Source: Mangifera indica
Taxonomy: Eukaryota > Streptophyta > Magnoliopsida > Sapindales > Anacardiaceae
Reading direction: 5' to 3'
NCBI RefSeq assembly: GCF_011075055.1
Contig: NC_058138.1
Location: 7,026,001-7,090,000 of the forward strand
Length of the DNA: 64,000 nt
Positions 13,901 through 24,540 of the stretch are shown piece after piece; positions within the stretch are counted from its first letter, which is position 1, and each line of letters begins with the position of its first letter. The translations under genes and the position numbers were made by a program. The notes under the pieces were generated by a model. That model saw only the letters and a list, made by a program, of their open reading frames with translations, was not told the origin of the DNA and did not search any database.

Positions 13901-15065
13901 TGTTTGTATTCATTATTGATGCATGTTATACTACTCTTAACTGAAGACATTACTGTCCCTAATTTTTAAATTTCTAGCATTTCAAAAAAATGCTAAATTT
14001 ATACCACCTTAATTAGGACTACCTAATTGACCGCTGAGTTTAAGTCAAAATTTCTACACGAATATAATGGGACCTTGTCCAAGTTTAATAAAGAATCCTG
14101 AAGGTTAACCATCATTAATGTACTTTAATTTGGTCGAATAACTAAGAAAAAATATACTTTTAGGAGCTTTCGATTATGGAAACAAACCCCCATTTTGATA
14201 TATTTTGCTTCACTTTTTGAGCGACTATCTCGCCTGTACTGCATGCTGGCAACAGCTTCTTCCAATGATAAGGGATTATCAACTGTTAATTAATTATATT
14301 AATGCAATAAAATCATTGCACTTTCCCATTTGAATTATAAAATAAAACCTACTTTTGTTTTTACAAGTATGATTGAAATAACAAATTAATTGACAAGTTA
14401 GGAAGAACAAGAAAAATAAATTGTGCGGTCGATAACTAACACACACACACATGTTCAATTTTTCTTTAAGTTCAATTTTTGAGTCTTAATTGAATGTGAT
14501 TTTCATCAATTATTTCTTCTTTTAGACTTAATTTTATTCTTTCCGATATCTTTTTCCCGTAGAATAATTTTACTAATAATTCTGCTGGTGATCGACTCAA
14601 CTTTTGAAAGAATGCATAGATTCTTGGTCCATAGTGCTTGGAACATTTGTTGGGTTTATATGTATAATTTGTTATGATAATAAAGGTAACGTATGTAACT
14701 TGATCTTATAAAAAAAATGTGAATTTTTTATTTGAAATTTATATAGTTTTGAACAATTTTATTTTTGGGTATAATTCTATCAAAATTTGTATTATAATTT
14801 GGATCAAAACTTCGAATTCTTGTAAAAACTAACATTTTCTAAATAGTAACACTGTTGGTAGAACTACAGACCCCTCAATCTGCATCTAAATATTTTAGTG
14901 TCATCGATTAACAATTGTTTATATTAATTAAAGAGAATTTTAGTATCCAAGGTTAAGGGTGAATTCAAATTAAGGCAAATTTAAATAAAAGTCAATTAAA
15001 ACTTATTTTTAAATTTAGAATGATCAGTTTGAACAATCTAAATAAGGTTAAGTTTGACTCGATTC

Positions 15066-16639
15066 AATTATTGTCAAACCAAACTAAAATTCGAAAAGTT
15101 TGTTAATCAACTCTTAATCAAGCTTGTGTTTGTTGTTGTGCGTCTCGGTGAGCTAACAAGCTCACAACTCAGTTCAAGTATAATATCAATAAACCTTTAC
15201 AAATTATAAATCTTGTATTTATATCCTAAAATCATTGTTTATTTTAACTTTGATTATAAGAAATAACCAATAAATATACAAATTATAGTTTAATTGAAAT
15301 TTCTTGAGCTGAGTTTGAACAATCACTCTGATCTCAAATTAAAATTCAAACTCAAACTCAAACTTAACTTTAGGAAAAGATAATTGGACTTCCAATCCAG
15401 CAATATCTGTCAGCTCAACTGTGCATGTGCTCTTTTAAATTGAACTGACTTCAATTTATGCGTAATCCATTAATTAGAGAGAATGAAATTTGTTACGTGT
15501 GCATACTTTGTCATCTGTGTGACATAATCAATAGATAAATATTTTTTATTATTTAATGAAATGAATTAATATTTATATGTAGTTTCATATATTAGAACAA
15601 AATTTAATTTCAACAGGTTTTATAACAAAAGCTTTGCCATCTTTTTTTTCATTGACTAATTGTTGCTTCCCTGGAAGAATCTTTGGATGATGAGACTTTC
15701 AGCTTTACTTAATTTTAACGCAATATGGAAACGCCACGTTTTATTTCAATTGCTTTTTCGTAAGTTTTCTGCCTTTCGTAAATTTCATGTATTATATTAT
15801 TCTGTATGGAGAATATGTTGCTTTATAATTGTAAGTTGCCTGTGGTTATTGTTTACTCAAGTGCAAATTATTATTATGAGAAGGAGAACTAGTGTATATT
15901 ATGAAAGAAAAGAAAATGAAGGAACAAAAAAGACAATTAGTAAAGCTCATAATTTCAATACGGTGCATTAAATCAGATTAAAATTAAGTTTTTTAACAAA
16001 AAATATAGTTTAGGTCGTGTTTATGTCAATCTAAAACTAAATTAGATCATATTCGAATTAATGTGAAACCAATCTGAGCTGACCCGAATTTAGTTATTTT
16101 TTATATGTTTATAAGTTTATTAGTGTATTCTCAGTGCTATAATTTGAATTTGTTATATATATTGTGCGTAATTTCTTTATAATTAACTTCTAAATATGCA
16201 TACATATTAGTACTTAATTGTATTTTATATAAAGTAGTGTTAATTGGTGTGCTTATTAATTCTCACATAAATTTTTGTACAAATATTTTTATTATTCATG
16301 TATATCAATTAATTGGGCTAAAATTCATTTATTTAAGATGTTTATGAGTCGAAGACAAAAGAATAGATTTTTAAATTGTAATAAAACGATTTTATTATAA
16401 TAAAACAGATTATTTTCGGTCAAACCTGTTGTTTCATGGCAAAATATGTCATTTTAAATCAGACCAGAGTGTTAAAAAAATTTTATTTTGACCCATCATA
16501 TATTTAAAGTGAACTCAAATATGGTTCAAATGATTATATTAAAATTAAATGATTTTAACAAAATTTAAATTTAAATTAGATTAAAGTTAAAAATCTTTTA
16601 TTTATACCCTAGATTGATATGATACAAATATAACTCGAT
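15066..16639. other. Non-genic stretch with one arm of a degenerate direct repeat
   Basis: AT-rich sequence with no supportable gene. Roughly 15540-15790 resembles 17590-17830: both hold GGATGATG, then CTTTA/GAGCTT-ACT-AATTTTAACGC, then AAACGC...CGTTT. The open frame at 15660-15971 is low-complexity and resembles no family I know, so I do not call it a gene. Confidence 0.5.
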
Positions 16640-17465
16640 GTGTTCCTAAAGTTATATCCACAGAGTTTACAAAATTTGAAGTCTTACTCATAACATAATT
16701 GTCATTAAAATTATCTGTTAGAGGTAGAGGTAAAACCGTTATTTTAGTAATAACATTAAAAAAATATAAAATTCATTATATTTTCTTCTCTAAGTTTTAA
16801 AAACTAACTTTATGCTCACCTAAAGTTTTTTAGCTTTAAAAAGTCACATTTTCTCCCCAAATTTTTTCTTCACCTCTCCGACCACCATCTCTAACACTTA
16901 TGACTTCCCTTCTCTACCTTAAACCATTGATCGACACTCAAAAATAAATCTAGAATGGATCTTTTCGACGGAGACAAAAAGATCTGATGACGAAGATGAA
17001 GAGATTTGGAATCTCTTCATCGAAGATAAAGAGATTTGGAATCTCTTCACCAAAGATGAAGAGATCTACAATCTCTTTGTTGGAGACGAAGAAATTTAGA
17101 GCCTAGATCTCTGTCAATGAAGAGATATGGAATCTCTTTGTCGATGAAGAGATCCAGATCTCTTTGTCAATAAAGAGACTTTGTTGTTGTAATTTCTAGA
17201 TCACCGGAGAAATGGTCGGAGGAAAAGAAAAAAATTCTAAGGTTTTTAAAATTCAAAAACTTTAGAAGGGGTGAAATATTAGATTTTAAAACTTAGGAAG
17301 GAAAAATGTAATAAATTTTATATTTTTTTAATATTATTAGTAAAATAACGATATTATCTTTACTTCTAACAGAAAATTTATAACTCCAGTTGGTTAACGG
17401 ATGAGACTTTAGGTTTTTTAAACTTTGTAAGTATAACTTAAAAAATGTAACTAAACTTAGGGGAG
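16640..17465. mobile_element. Non-autonomous TIR element with internal GAGAT...ATCTC tandem repeats
   Basis: The two ends are long, imperfect inverted repeats of about 220-240 bp. The left arm (16644-16860) contains CCGTTATTTTAGTAATAACA, a poly-A stretch and TATAAAATTCATTA. The right arm (17220-17465) contains the same in inverse order, for example TTAGTAAAATAACGATATTA. A region of about 280 bp between them (16950-17200) repeats GAAGAGAT-x-x-ATCTCTTC units. The long arms suggest a Mutator-type element, but I could not read a clean 9-bp target duplication. Confidence 0.65.
16950..17190. repeat. Tandem GAGATxxxxxATCTCTTC minisatellite inside the TIR element
   Basis: Units such as GAAGAGATTTGGAATCTCTTC recur about every 25-35 bp, at least seven times, with spacer variants (CATCGAAGATAAA, ACCAAAGATGAA, GTCGATGAA). 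Each unit is itself a small palindrome. Confidence 0.75.
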
Positions 17466-17469
17466 AAAT

Positions 17470-19176
17470 ACTCCTCTGGCCTAAATTAAATTTATAGAAG
17501 TTGAACGGTCATACAAGACTTATGACTTAATCAATGAAGACGTTTATATGACAGTAATTACATAATAATTATTAAGAATAAATCAATATTTTCATGATAA
17601 AGGTTTTAATTAATTATATATATTTATATATTAGAATTAAATTATAGTTTCAAGACTAGGTTAATAAATAAAGATGTTTAGGTTAATTGGTGATGGACCT
17701 CGTGGTTGAGTTGAGCATCTTGGGATGATGTGCCTTTGAGCTTCACTGAATTTTAACGCGATATATTATAATAGAAAACGCAACACAACGTTTCATTATT
17801 ATTGCCTTCGAAACTAAGTTTTCCTCTCCACATGCTTTTCTTTGTGTGATTCGGATTTGTAGATGACATGTGTGGTTAATTAATTCTTAATTATTCTTTG
17901 AATTGAAACATCATTGCACACCGTTATTTTTCTCCTGACATTTGCGCCAAGGTTAAAAAGAATTGAATCTTCACTAAACTAGACCAAATGCAAACTGGTT
18001 TATAATTTAATTATATATTTTTGATACAAGAAGTATATTGTCCCTTCACAAGGGCTGGATAATATTGCAAATAATGAGTTTCTAAGTATGGGTTTATATT
18101 TCTTTTGACTGTCCAATCTTAATATATAGTAGTCCAAATTGGAAGTCGAGGCAACAGAGTATGGTGGTATGTTTAAACTTTTAGTGTAAGTTTTATATAA
18201 ATTTTGACAATTTTAAGAACTAACTTTTTAAGTGTAGTTCACATTTGTGTCACCCTTACAATTAATTTTTATTGTGCATTAGATTTATAGAAATTTGTTC
18301 ATTAAAACTGTGGTTTTTATCATTTTATTGTGTTTATCAATCCACGTCCAATTTTAAAATCTAGTGACTTGATCTAATTAATGAGAGTATTTCTCTAATG
18401 AAACTTGGATTTCATTTTAAAATTTAATTGATTCAATGAGAAATATAAAGGTTGAACATGAGATTTAGGTTTGATATAATGTCACTAGTCAATGGATTCA
18501 AAAAATTAAACTCTATATATAAGACCAAACTCTGAACAACATTGAGTTTGGGCTCAACTCAAATCCGAAATGACCAGTTTAAGATTGAAATTGAGAAGTT
18601 AATGACAAATAGTGATGTTGGGAAGGAGAAGAATCATCATAGATGAAGAAGAAGAGCTCTAGAGTGATGATGCCAACAAGTGCTTAAACTCAAGTTGAAG
18701 GCCTCAAATTTGAATCAAACATAAATTCAAGCTTAAGTTTGTTAGATTCGAATCCACCCTTATTAAAATATTTTAATATTAATGCCTAACATATATAAAT
18801 CAAGTAAAAAAACCAAATATTGAAGGAGCTAGGGAATTCCAAGAATTGAGGAGAAATTTCATTAGTTCTTGGTGATTAATTACATAAAAATTAAAACAAG
18901 CACAATTTTTTAAAAGAAATACAACATATATATCATATATAAAATTCCAAAACAGGTAGATTAGATAAATCTAGCTCTTGTCACTTGTCAATTAAGCTCT
19001 CACAAATTCAACTTCAATTTCAAATTTAGAGTGATCCTGACAAGATTCTAGGAAACTTGTAATAAACTTCAGAGATTTCTAACTAATATCAAAGTCGTCA
19101 GAAACCCTACAAACACTTATTTTGTCTTTGTAACTACCGCTTCACACCCAAACTCTTGGTGCATGCATTGAAGGCC
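17470..19176. other. Non-genic stretch left of copia 2
   Basis: AT-rich, with the second arm of the degenerate direct repeat at about 17590-17830 and a purine-rich patch at about 18610-18660. I see no gene or recognisable transposon end. Confidence 0.5.
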
Positions 19177-19181
19177 TTTTC

Positions 19182-19538
19182 TGTTGTGCAGCGAAAATAT
19201 AAAACACAATTTCTATGCTAATAAATATAATAAATAATTAAGACAAAATAAAATTGCAGAAATAAAAGAAAGAGAACACAAGAATTTACAAGGTTTGGTA
19301 AATGCACCTATGTCCTCAGCATCGCTGACTACTTTCACTATCTTCAAAGAATAGTTACAAAGGAAAAAAAACTATTAGATATCTCTAATAATAGGATTCT
19401 CTCAATACAATTGTGTTTTACTACAATTGTTTTTGTGATGATTTTAAATTAAAACCAAGACCTCTATTTATAGCCTTTGGTAAAATATAAAGAGAATAAA
19501 TAAATAGATATGGGACCTAAAGAGCCAATTTTCCAATA
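19182..19538 (-). repeat. Left LTR (3' LTR) of copia 2
   Basis: 357 bp, starting TGTTGTGCAGCG on the plus strand and ending CCAATTTTCCAATA. It matches the right LTR throughout. The terminal CA seen in the right copy reads TA here. Confidence 0.9.
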
Positions 19539-19551
19539 ATCTCCACCTTAG
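19539..19551 (-). other. Polypurine tract of copia 2
   Basis: The minus strand reads CTAAGGTGGAGAT immediately before the 3' LTR, a purine-rich primer site in the expected place. Confidence 0.75.
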
Positions 19552-19629
19552 TGATTTAGCGCATCCCACCAAATTTCTCTTATATTTTCCTTCTTCAGAG
19601 ACGACTTCAAATGCGCCTTGTGGCGCAAT

Positions 19630-20160
19630 TTAAGCTTGTAGGATGTTGATCAAGTTCAAACAATGATTGAACTTGATTGTTGTTACCATCTTGGTCATCA
19701 TATCTGTAGGGTTCTCAGCAATCTCAATTTTCAAGAGTTGTATATTCCCTTCTTCAACTAGCTCCTTTACAAAATGATGTCTAACGTCAATATGTTTAGT
19801 TTGTGCATGGAATACTGGATTCTTTGTCAAATGAATTGCGCTTTGACTATCAAAATACACATTGACATGCTTCTGACAATTCTTAAATCTTTCGGCAATC
19901 CTTGTAATCAAATAGCTTCCTTTATAGCCTTTGTAACTGTAATGTACCATGCCTTTATAGTAGACAAAGCAACTGTAGACTGCAAGATAGACTTCCAACT
20001 GACCGGTGCTTTTGCAAGAATGAAGACATAACCAGTAATTGATTGACGTTTATCCAAATCACCAGCATAATCAAAATTAGCATATCCAGTCACATCTTGA
20101 CCAAGTACATCATCATGCTCAAATACTAAACCAACATCTACAATCTTTAGTAAGTATCAT
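19630..20160 (-). pseudogene. Copia 2 RNase H, degenerate
   Basis: The piece at 19908-20093 reads GYANFDYAGDLDKRQSITGY and continues after a frame break at 19630-19998 with VYFDSQSAIHLTKNPVFHAQ and KHIDVRHHFVKELVEEGNIQ. These are hallmark stretches of copia RNase H (the usual D-x-D-W-A-G-D reads N-F-D-Y-A-G-D here). At least one frameshift lies inside the domain, around 19910-19990. Confidence 0.85.
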
Positions 20161-21300
20161 AGAATTTATTTCATAGCCTACTAATGTCACTTACCAGGAT
20201 CATGCATATACCTATTCACCACTCCAACTGCATGTGAAATGTCAGACCTTGTACACACCATTGCATACATCAAGCTACCAACTGCATTAGAATATGAAAC
20301 TTATGACATATATCTTTGTTTTTCATCTGTACATAGAGATAAGGATGTACTGATCTTGAAATGAGGAGCAAGTGGAGTATTTACAGGTTTTGACTTCTCA
20401 GAAATTCCAAAACGATGTAACACCTTCTTCAAATATTCTTTCTAAGTCAAACTAACCTTGCTTCTTCTTCTATCTCTAATAATCTCTATACCTAGAATCT
20501 TTTTGGCTTCTCCTAAATCTTTCATTTCAAATTCGTGATTGAGTTGTGTCTTCAATTTCTCAATTTCTTCTTGATTCTTTGAAGCTATCAGTATATCATT
20601 AACATACAATAATAGATAAATGAAAAACCCATCTTGTAGCTTGCGAAAATATACACAATTATCGTACTTGCTTCTTGTGTACCTATGTTCCATCATGAAT
20701 CGATCAAATTGCTTGTACCACTGTCTTGGTGACTGTTTCAGTCCATAAAGTGATCTCTTCAGTTTGCAAACCCAATTCCCTTTACTAGTAACCTTAAATC
20801 CTTTAGGCTAAGTCATGTAGATTTCCTCTTCCAAATTACCATGTAGAAATGTAATTTTCACATCAAGTTGAACTAGTTCAACATTCAATTATGCTACCAA
20901 GACTAACAAAATTCTAATAGAGGAATGTTTAACAACTGGAGAAAATATCTCATTGAAATCAATCTCTTCCTTTTAAGTATAACCTTTTGCTACCAACCTT
21001 GCCTTGTAGCGAACATCTTCTTTGTTAGGAAATCCATCTTTTCTTGCATATACCCACTTGCACCTAGTTGCCTTCTTGTTCTTTGGTAATTGAACTAACT
21101 ACCAAGTTTCATTTTTCTAAGGGGATTATAATTCCTCATCTATGGCTTTCTTCCACTTGTTAGCTTCTGAACTTTTGACTGTTTCTTGATAAGTGAAAGG
21201 AATATCATCATCTACAATTGGAAGTGCATAGGTCACCATATCAGCAAATCAAGCAGGTTTACGTATTTCTCATTTTGGCTTATGTGATATAATTGATTCT
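20161..21300 (-). pseudogene. Copia 2 reverse transcriptase, degenerate
   Basis: The clearest piece is 20442-20696. It holds HRYTRSKYDNCVYF and then the catalytic box as YVNDILIAS, in which the first catalytic Asp of YVDD is replaced by Asn, followed by FEMKDLGEAKKILGIEI. Upstream pieces around 20700-21130 carry the conserved WV-KLKRSLYGLKQSPRQW-type region in broken frames. The enzyme would be inactive even if the frames were intact. Confidence 0.85.
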
Positions 21301-22440
21301 TGTTACTACAGAGGTTCTTGGGTTGAAACATCTCCATCTTCACTTTCCTTCTCTGCCACTGGAGTGTCACTATCATTTTCAACAACTCTGGCTAGGTTTA
21401 TTATTATGATTGTCTCAAACTCCACCTGTTGCAGAGTACACTCCACTTGCTATTGAGTATCATCAGTCCTTTTTGTTACTTTCTTTAACATTACAAATTC
21501 ATCAAAGGTAACATCCCTATTGTGAATGATTTTCTTTAACTTTGGACACCAAAGACGATATTCTATCATTCTAGAACTAATCCCCATAAAGATTGTTTTC
21601 TTAGCTTTTGGATCTAATTTAGATTCCTTTGTATGATAATAGGCAGTAGAACCAAACACACGTAGGAATCATAGTCATTAGCACGTTTTTCAGACCATAC
21701 CTCAAGGGGTGTTTCCCCTTCAATTACAATAGATAGTAAATGATTAATGAGATGACATGCATATGTAACAACCTCAGCCTAAAATATTTTGCCCAACCCA
21801 ATATTAGACAACATACATCTAACCTTCTCTAGCAAGGTTCGATTCATGCGTTTTGCCATCCCAGTGGTGTTCCTTTAATTGAGAAATGATGTACAATGCC
21901 TTTAACCTAACAAACTTCAAAAAATGAATCACTAGTATTCTTACCACTACTATCAGTCTTTAGTTGTTTGATTTTTCTGTCAATTTGAGTTTCAACCATC
22001 TTTTTTCATTTCAAGAAAACACTTAATACATCATTCTTCTTCGTTAAAGTGTACACACATGTCCTTATAGAAAAGTCATCAACAAAAGTAAAAAAATAGT
22101 GTCTACCTCCCAAGAAAGCTGTCTTAGTAGGTCCCTACAAATTAGAGTGAACATAATCTAAAACACCTTCAGTATTATGAATTACAATACTAAATCTTAA
22201 TTTTGTCTGTTTTCCCAAGACACAATGTTCACAAAAATCCAACTTGCAAGTCTTTGCTCTTTTCAATAAGCTTTGTTTCACCAAACTAAATAAGGTTTTT
22301 TCCCTTGCATATCCTAAACGCATATGCCAAAGTCTAGTTGTTTTATCATCTACATCTTTTTTAGATACTACAATTGTTGATTCAATAATTGTACCACCAT
22401 TATAATAATACAAGTTATTTCTTCTTGTACCTTTCATCAC
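21301..22440 (-). pseudogene. Copia 2 pre-integrase and integrase, degenerate
   Basis: The piece at 22135-22440 carries the GAG pre-integrase zinc-binding pattern: LWHMRLGYAREKTLFSLVKQ (the usual LGH reads LGY), then CKLDFCEHCVLGKQ, then the start of the catalytic core at DYVHSNL. The core continues in broken frames to about 21660. The piece at 21450-21659 (MFGSTAYYHTKESKLDPKAK) is the post-core region. Several stops interrupt it. Confidence 0.8.
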
Positions 22441-22446
22441 TACAAG

Positions 22447-22739
22447 TACGATTAGATTTTAGCCAAAGGGTGTTTGAGCTCGGCTCGATTTACTTATAAC
22501 TGAGCTTGAACTCGTGAAAACTAAGCTCGAATTCAGCTAAGCTTATTTTTCATTATTAAAATGATGTCATTTTAATACATATTGGTCAAAACGATGTCGT
22601 TTTGTATCAAAATTTTTAATTAAAAAATTTGGCGAGTAGTTTAAGCTTGATCGAGCTCATATAAGGCTGACTCATTTTTGGCTCGTTTGAAATGAGCTTG
22701 AGCTCAAGCTCAAACTAACTCAGTTCGAGTCTAGCCTTA
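22447..22739. mobile_element. 293-bp hAT-type MITE inserted in copia 2
   Basis: The insert is flanked by ACTACAAG at 22439-22446 and 22740-22747, a perfect 8-bp duplication as made by hAT transposases. Its right end, read inward, is TAAGGCTAGACTCGA; the left end TACGATTAGATTTT is a diverged copy. The subterminal regions are full of GAGCTC/GAGCTTGA motifs, like the large hAT element at 49529-55130, whose end is TAAGGTTGGATTC. It is therefore probably a deletion derivative of the same family. It has no coding capacity. Confidence 0.9.
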
Positions 22740-22747
22740 ACTACAAG

Positions 22748-23120
22748 AGCACCAGAGATAACTTTCAAGACTCTATCTTACATTAACACCTTAAAGCTTT
22801 TGGATTCCAAAACTTCCAAAGAGATGAGATTTTTCTTCAATTGTGGTACATATCAAACGTCTGTCAGAAATCTAGTTGAACTATCATTATTCTTTAAATG
22901 GATTGAACCTATCCCCTTAGTTTTACAAGGACTATCATTACCTATGAAAATAACTCCACCATTTAGTTTTTCATAATTAAAGAACCATTCCTTGTATAGA
23001 CACATATGATAAGTCCAACTTGAATCTAGAAGCCATTCATCATACTGAGATGTCATTGGTAGACTTACTAAAGCAAAGTCTGACTCATCTTCTTCAATTT
23101 CATTTATACATGCATCTGAA
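22748..23120 (-). pseudogene. Copia 2 protease, degenerate
   Basis: The piece at 22853-23056 reads MTSQYDEWLLDSSWTYHMCL. In copia proteases the catalytic triad here is DSG; in this copy it is DSS. The following residues (GVIFIGNDSPCKTKGIGSIH) fit the rest of the protease fold. It lies between gag and the MITE insertion. Confidence 0.8.
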
Positions 23121-23905
23121 GCAATTTTGGTCTTACCTTTATCTTTCCTTTGTAACTTCAGACAATCTTTCTTTCAATATCCCTTCTCTCGATAGAAAGC
23201 ACATTCATCTTTATTAGGTCTTTTCTTTGACTGAGATCGACCCCTTTTTTCTTGCTTACAATTTTGACTTCGTCCTCTTGTAATAAAGGCTTCAATAGTT
23301 GTCTGTCTATTCTCTTGTTGATCTCTCTTTCGAATTTCATTATTATTCAAAGCAGCATATACCTCATCATAAGTCACTTTCTCCTTTCCATGAAGTAATG
23401 TAAATCTTAAATGATCTAATTCTTCAAGAAGAGATCCTAGTAGAAGCATTACTTTATCTTTATCTTTGAAGGTTTCATCTAGGTTCAGTAAATCAGCTAT
23501 CAACTGGTTAAAAGTATCAATATGATCACTTATACTTGTACCAAGTTTCAATTGAAGATGAAACAGTCTCTTTTTCAAATAAAGTCTATTCTCATTGCTC
23601 TTCTTCATCTACTTGTTTTCTAATGTCTTTTATATCTTACTTGCAAACGTCTCTTTCATGAATGGATATTTTTGCTCTCTACAAAGACACATACGGATTA
23701 TACCACAAGCTTGATGGTTGATCCTCACCCATTCTTTGTCATCCATCTTTTTTGGTTTTTCCTCCTCTAGAGCTATATCAAGATTTTCTTGACATAGGGC
23801 ATCCATCACTTCACATTGCCACAAGCCAAAATTGTTTCAACCATCAAAGTTTTCCACATCAATTTTTACGGTTGTCACAATTGTCTTTATTGATGTCGAT
23901 GCCAT
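23121..23905 (-). pseudogene. Copia 2 gag, degenerate
   Basis: The start at 23905 reads MASTSIKTIVTTVKID and reaches a stop (TGA) about 24 codons on. A UBN2-type gag follows in pieces (23630-23824 with LWQCEVMDAL upstream; 23174-23608 with LFHLQLKLGTSISDHI and HLRFTLLHGKEKVTYDEVYA). The zinc knuckle at the end reads CAFYREKGYWKKDC, with both the second Cys and the His replaced by Tyr. Basic tail: KRGRSQSKKRPNKD. Confidence 0.85.
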
Positions 23906-24160
23906 TTTCTACTGACTAAAATTTACTTGGTAAATAGTTTTTCAAATAACCAAGTTTCACAAATTTATATTCAATAGCCAAAACAAAATTACTATAACCT
24001 AGGATAGTAGTAACTACCAAAAAATGATAATATATGCACCAAAAAAATACCCAGGAAAGATTGGTAGGGACAAGGCCTCCTTAAAAACCAACCTCCTTAG
24101 ACAACATTTTTCTAGATATGCACATAACCATATAAATAGCTACTCACTGTCCTAAACCTA

Positions 24161-24173
24161 GGCTCTGATACCA
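24161..24173 (-). other. Primer-binding site of copia 2
   Basis: The minus strand reads TGGTATCAGAGCC two bases from the 5' LTR, a perfect complement to the initiator tRNA-Met 3' end. Confidence 0.9.
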
Positions 24174-24175
24174 CT

Positions 24176-24535
24176 TGTTGTGCAGTGAAAATATAAAACA
24201 CAATTTTTATGCTATTGAATATAATAAATAATTAAAGTAAAAAATAAAATTACAGAAAATAAAAGAAAGAGAACATAAGAATTTATGAGGTTCGATAAAT
24301 ATACCTACATCCTCAACACTGCTGACTACTTTCACTATCTTCAAAGAATAGTTACAAAGAAAAAATTAACTATTAGAGATCCCTAATAATAGGTTCTCGC
24401 AATACAATTGCGTTTGACTACAATTGTTTTTATGATGATTTTAAATTAAAACCAAGGCCTTTATTTATAGCCTTTGGTAAAATACAAAGAGAATAAATTA
24501 ATAGATGTGGGACCTAAAGAGCTAATTTTTTGACA
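24176..24535 (-). repeat. Right LTR (5' LTR) of copia 2
   Basis: 360 bp, TGTTGTGCAG...TTTTTTGACA, with TG...CA ends. The minus strand holds a likely TATA box near 24470 (TATAAATA), consistent with the element's promoter. Confidence 0.9.
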
Positions 24536-24540
24536 TTTTC

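Larger units (their letters stand above)
8977..15065. repeat. Segment A of a 6-kb direct duplication (partner 26954-33262)
   Basis: Segment A aligns collinearly and in the same orientation with segment B, with frequent substitutions and small indels. Landmarks in both are the MULE relic at the start, the DUF1985-like relic, the GGTTGGC hairpins (10576-10650 and 28572-28650), AATTCAAATT-rich runs, an ATATGCTTTGCTTC repeat, a CTTCTTCTTCTTCTCCC tract (13437 and 31538), and the end near AGGTTAAG...TTAGAAT. A lacks about 340 bp present in B at 30480-30840. Outside the two gene relics I see no coding region in 10700-15065. Confidence 0.85.
19177..24540 (-). mobile_element. Copia element 2, complete LTR retrotransposon with TTTTC target duplication
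   Basis: The element occupies 19182-24535 on the minus strand. It is flanked by TTTTC at 19177-19181 and 24536-24540, a perfect 5-bp target duplication. It has two LTRs of 357 and 360 bp, a primer-binding site, gag, protease, integrase, RT, RNase H and a polypurine tract in copia order. LTR differences and many stops show it is old. A hAT-type MITE is inserted at 22447-22739. Confidence 0.95.

Noticed and set aside
15660..15971. 103-codon open frame on the plus strand
   Set aside because: Residues are dominated by Phe, Leu, Tyr from AT-rich DNA, and part of it is a degenerate repeat also found without an open frame at about 17700-17830.
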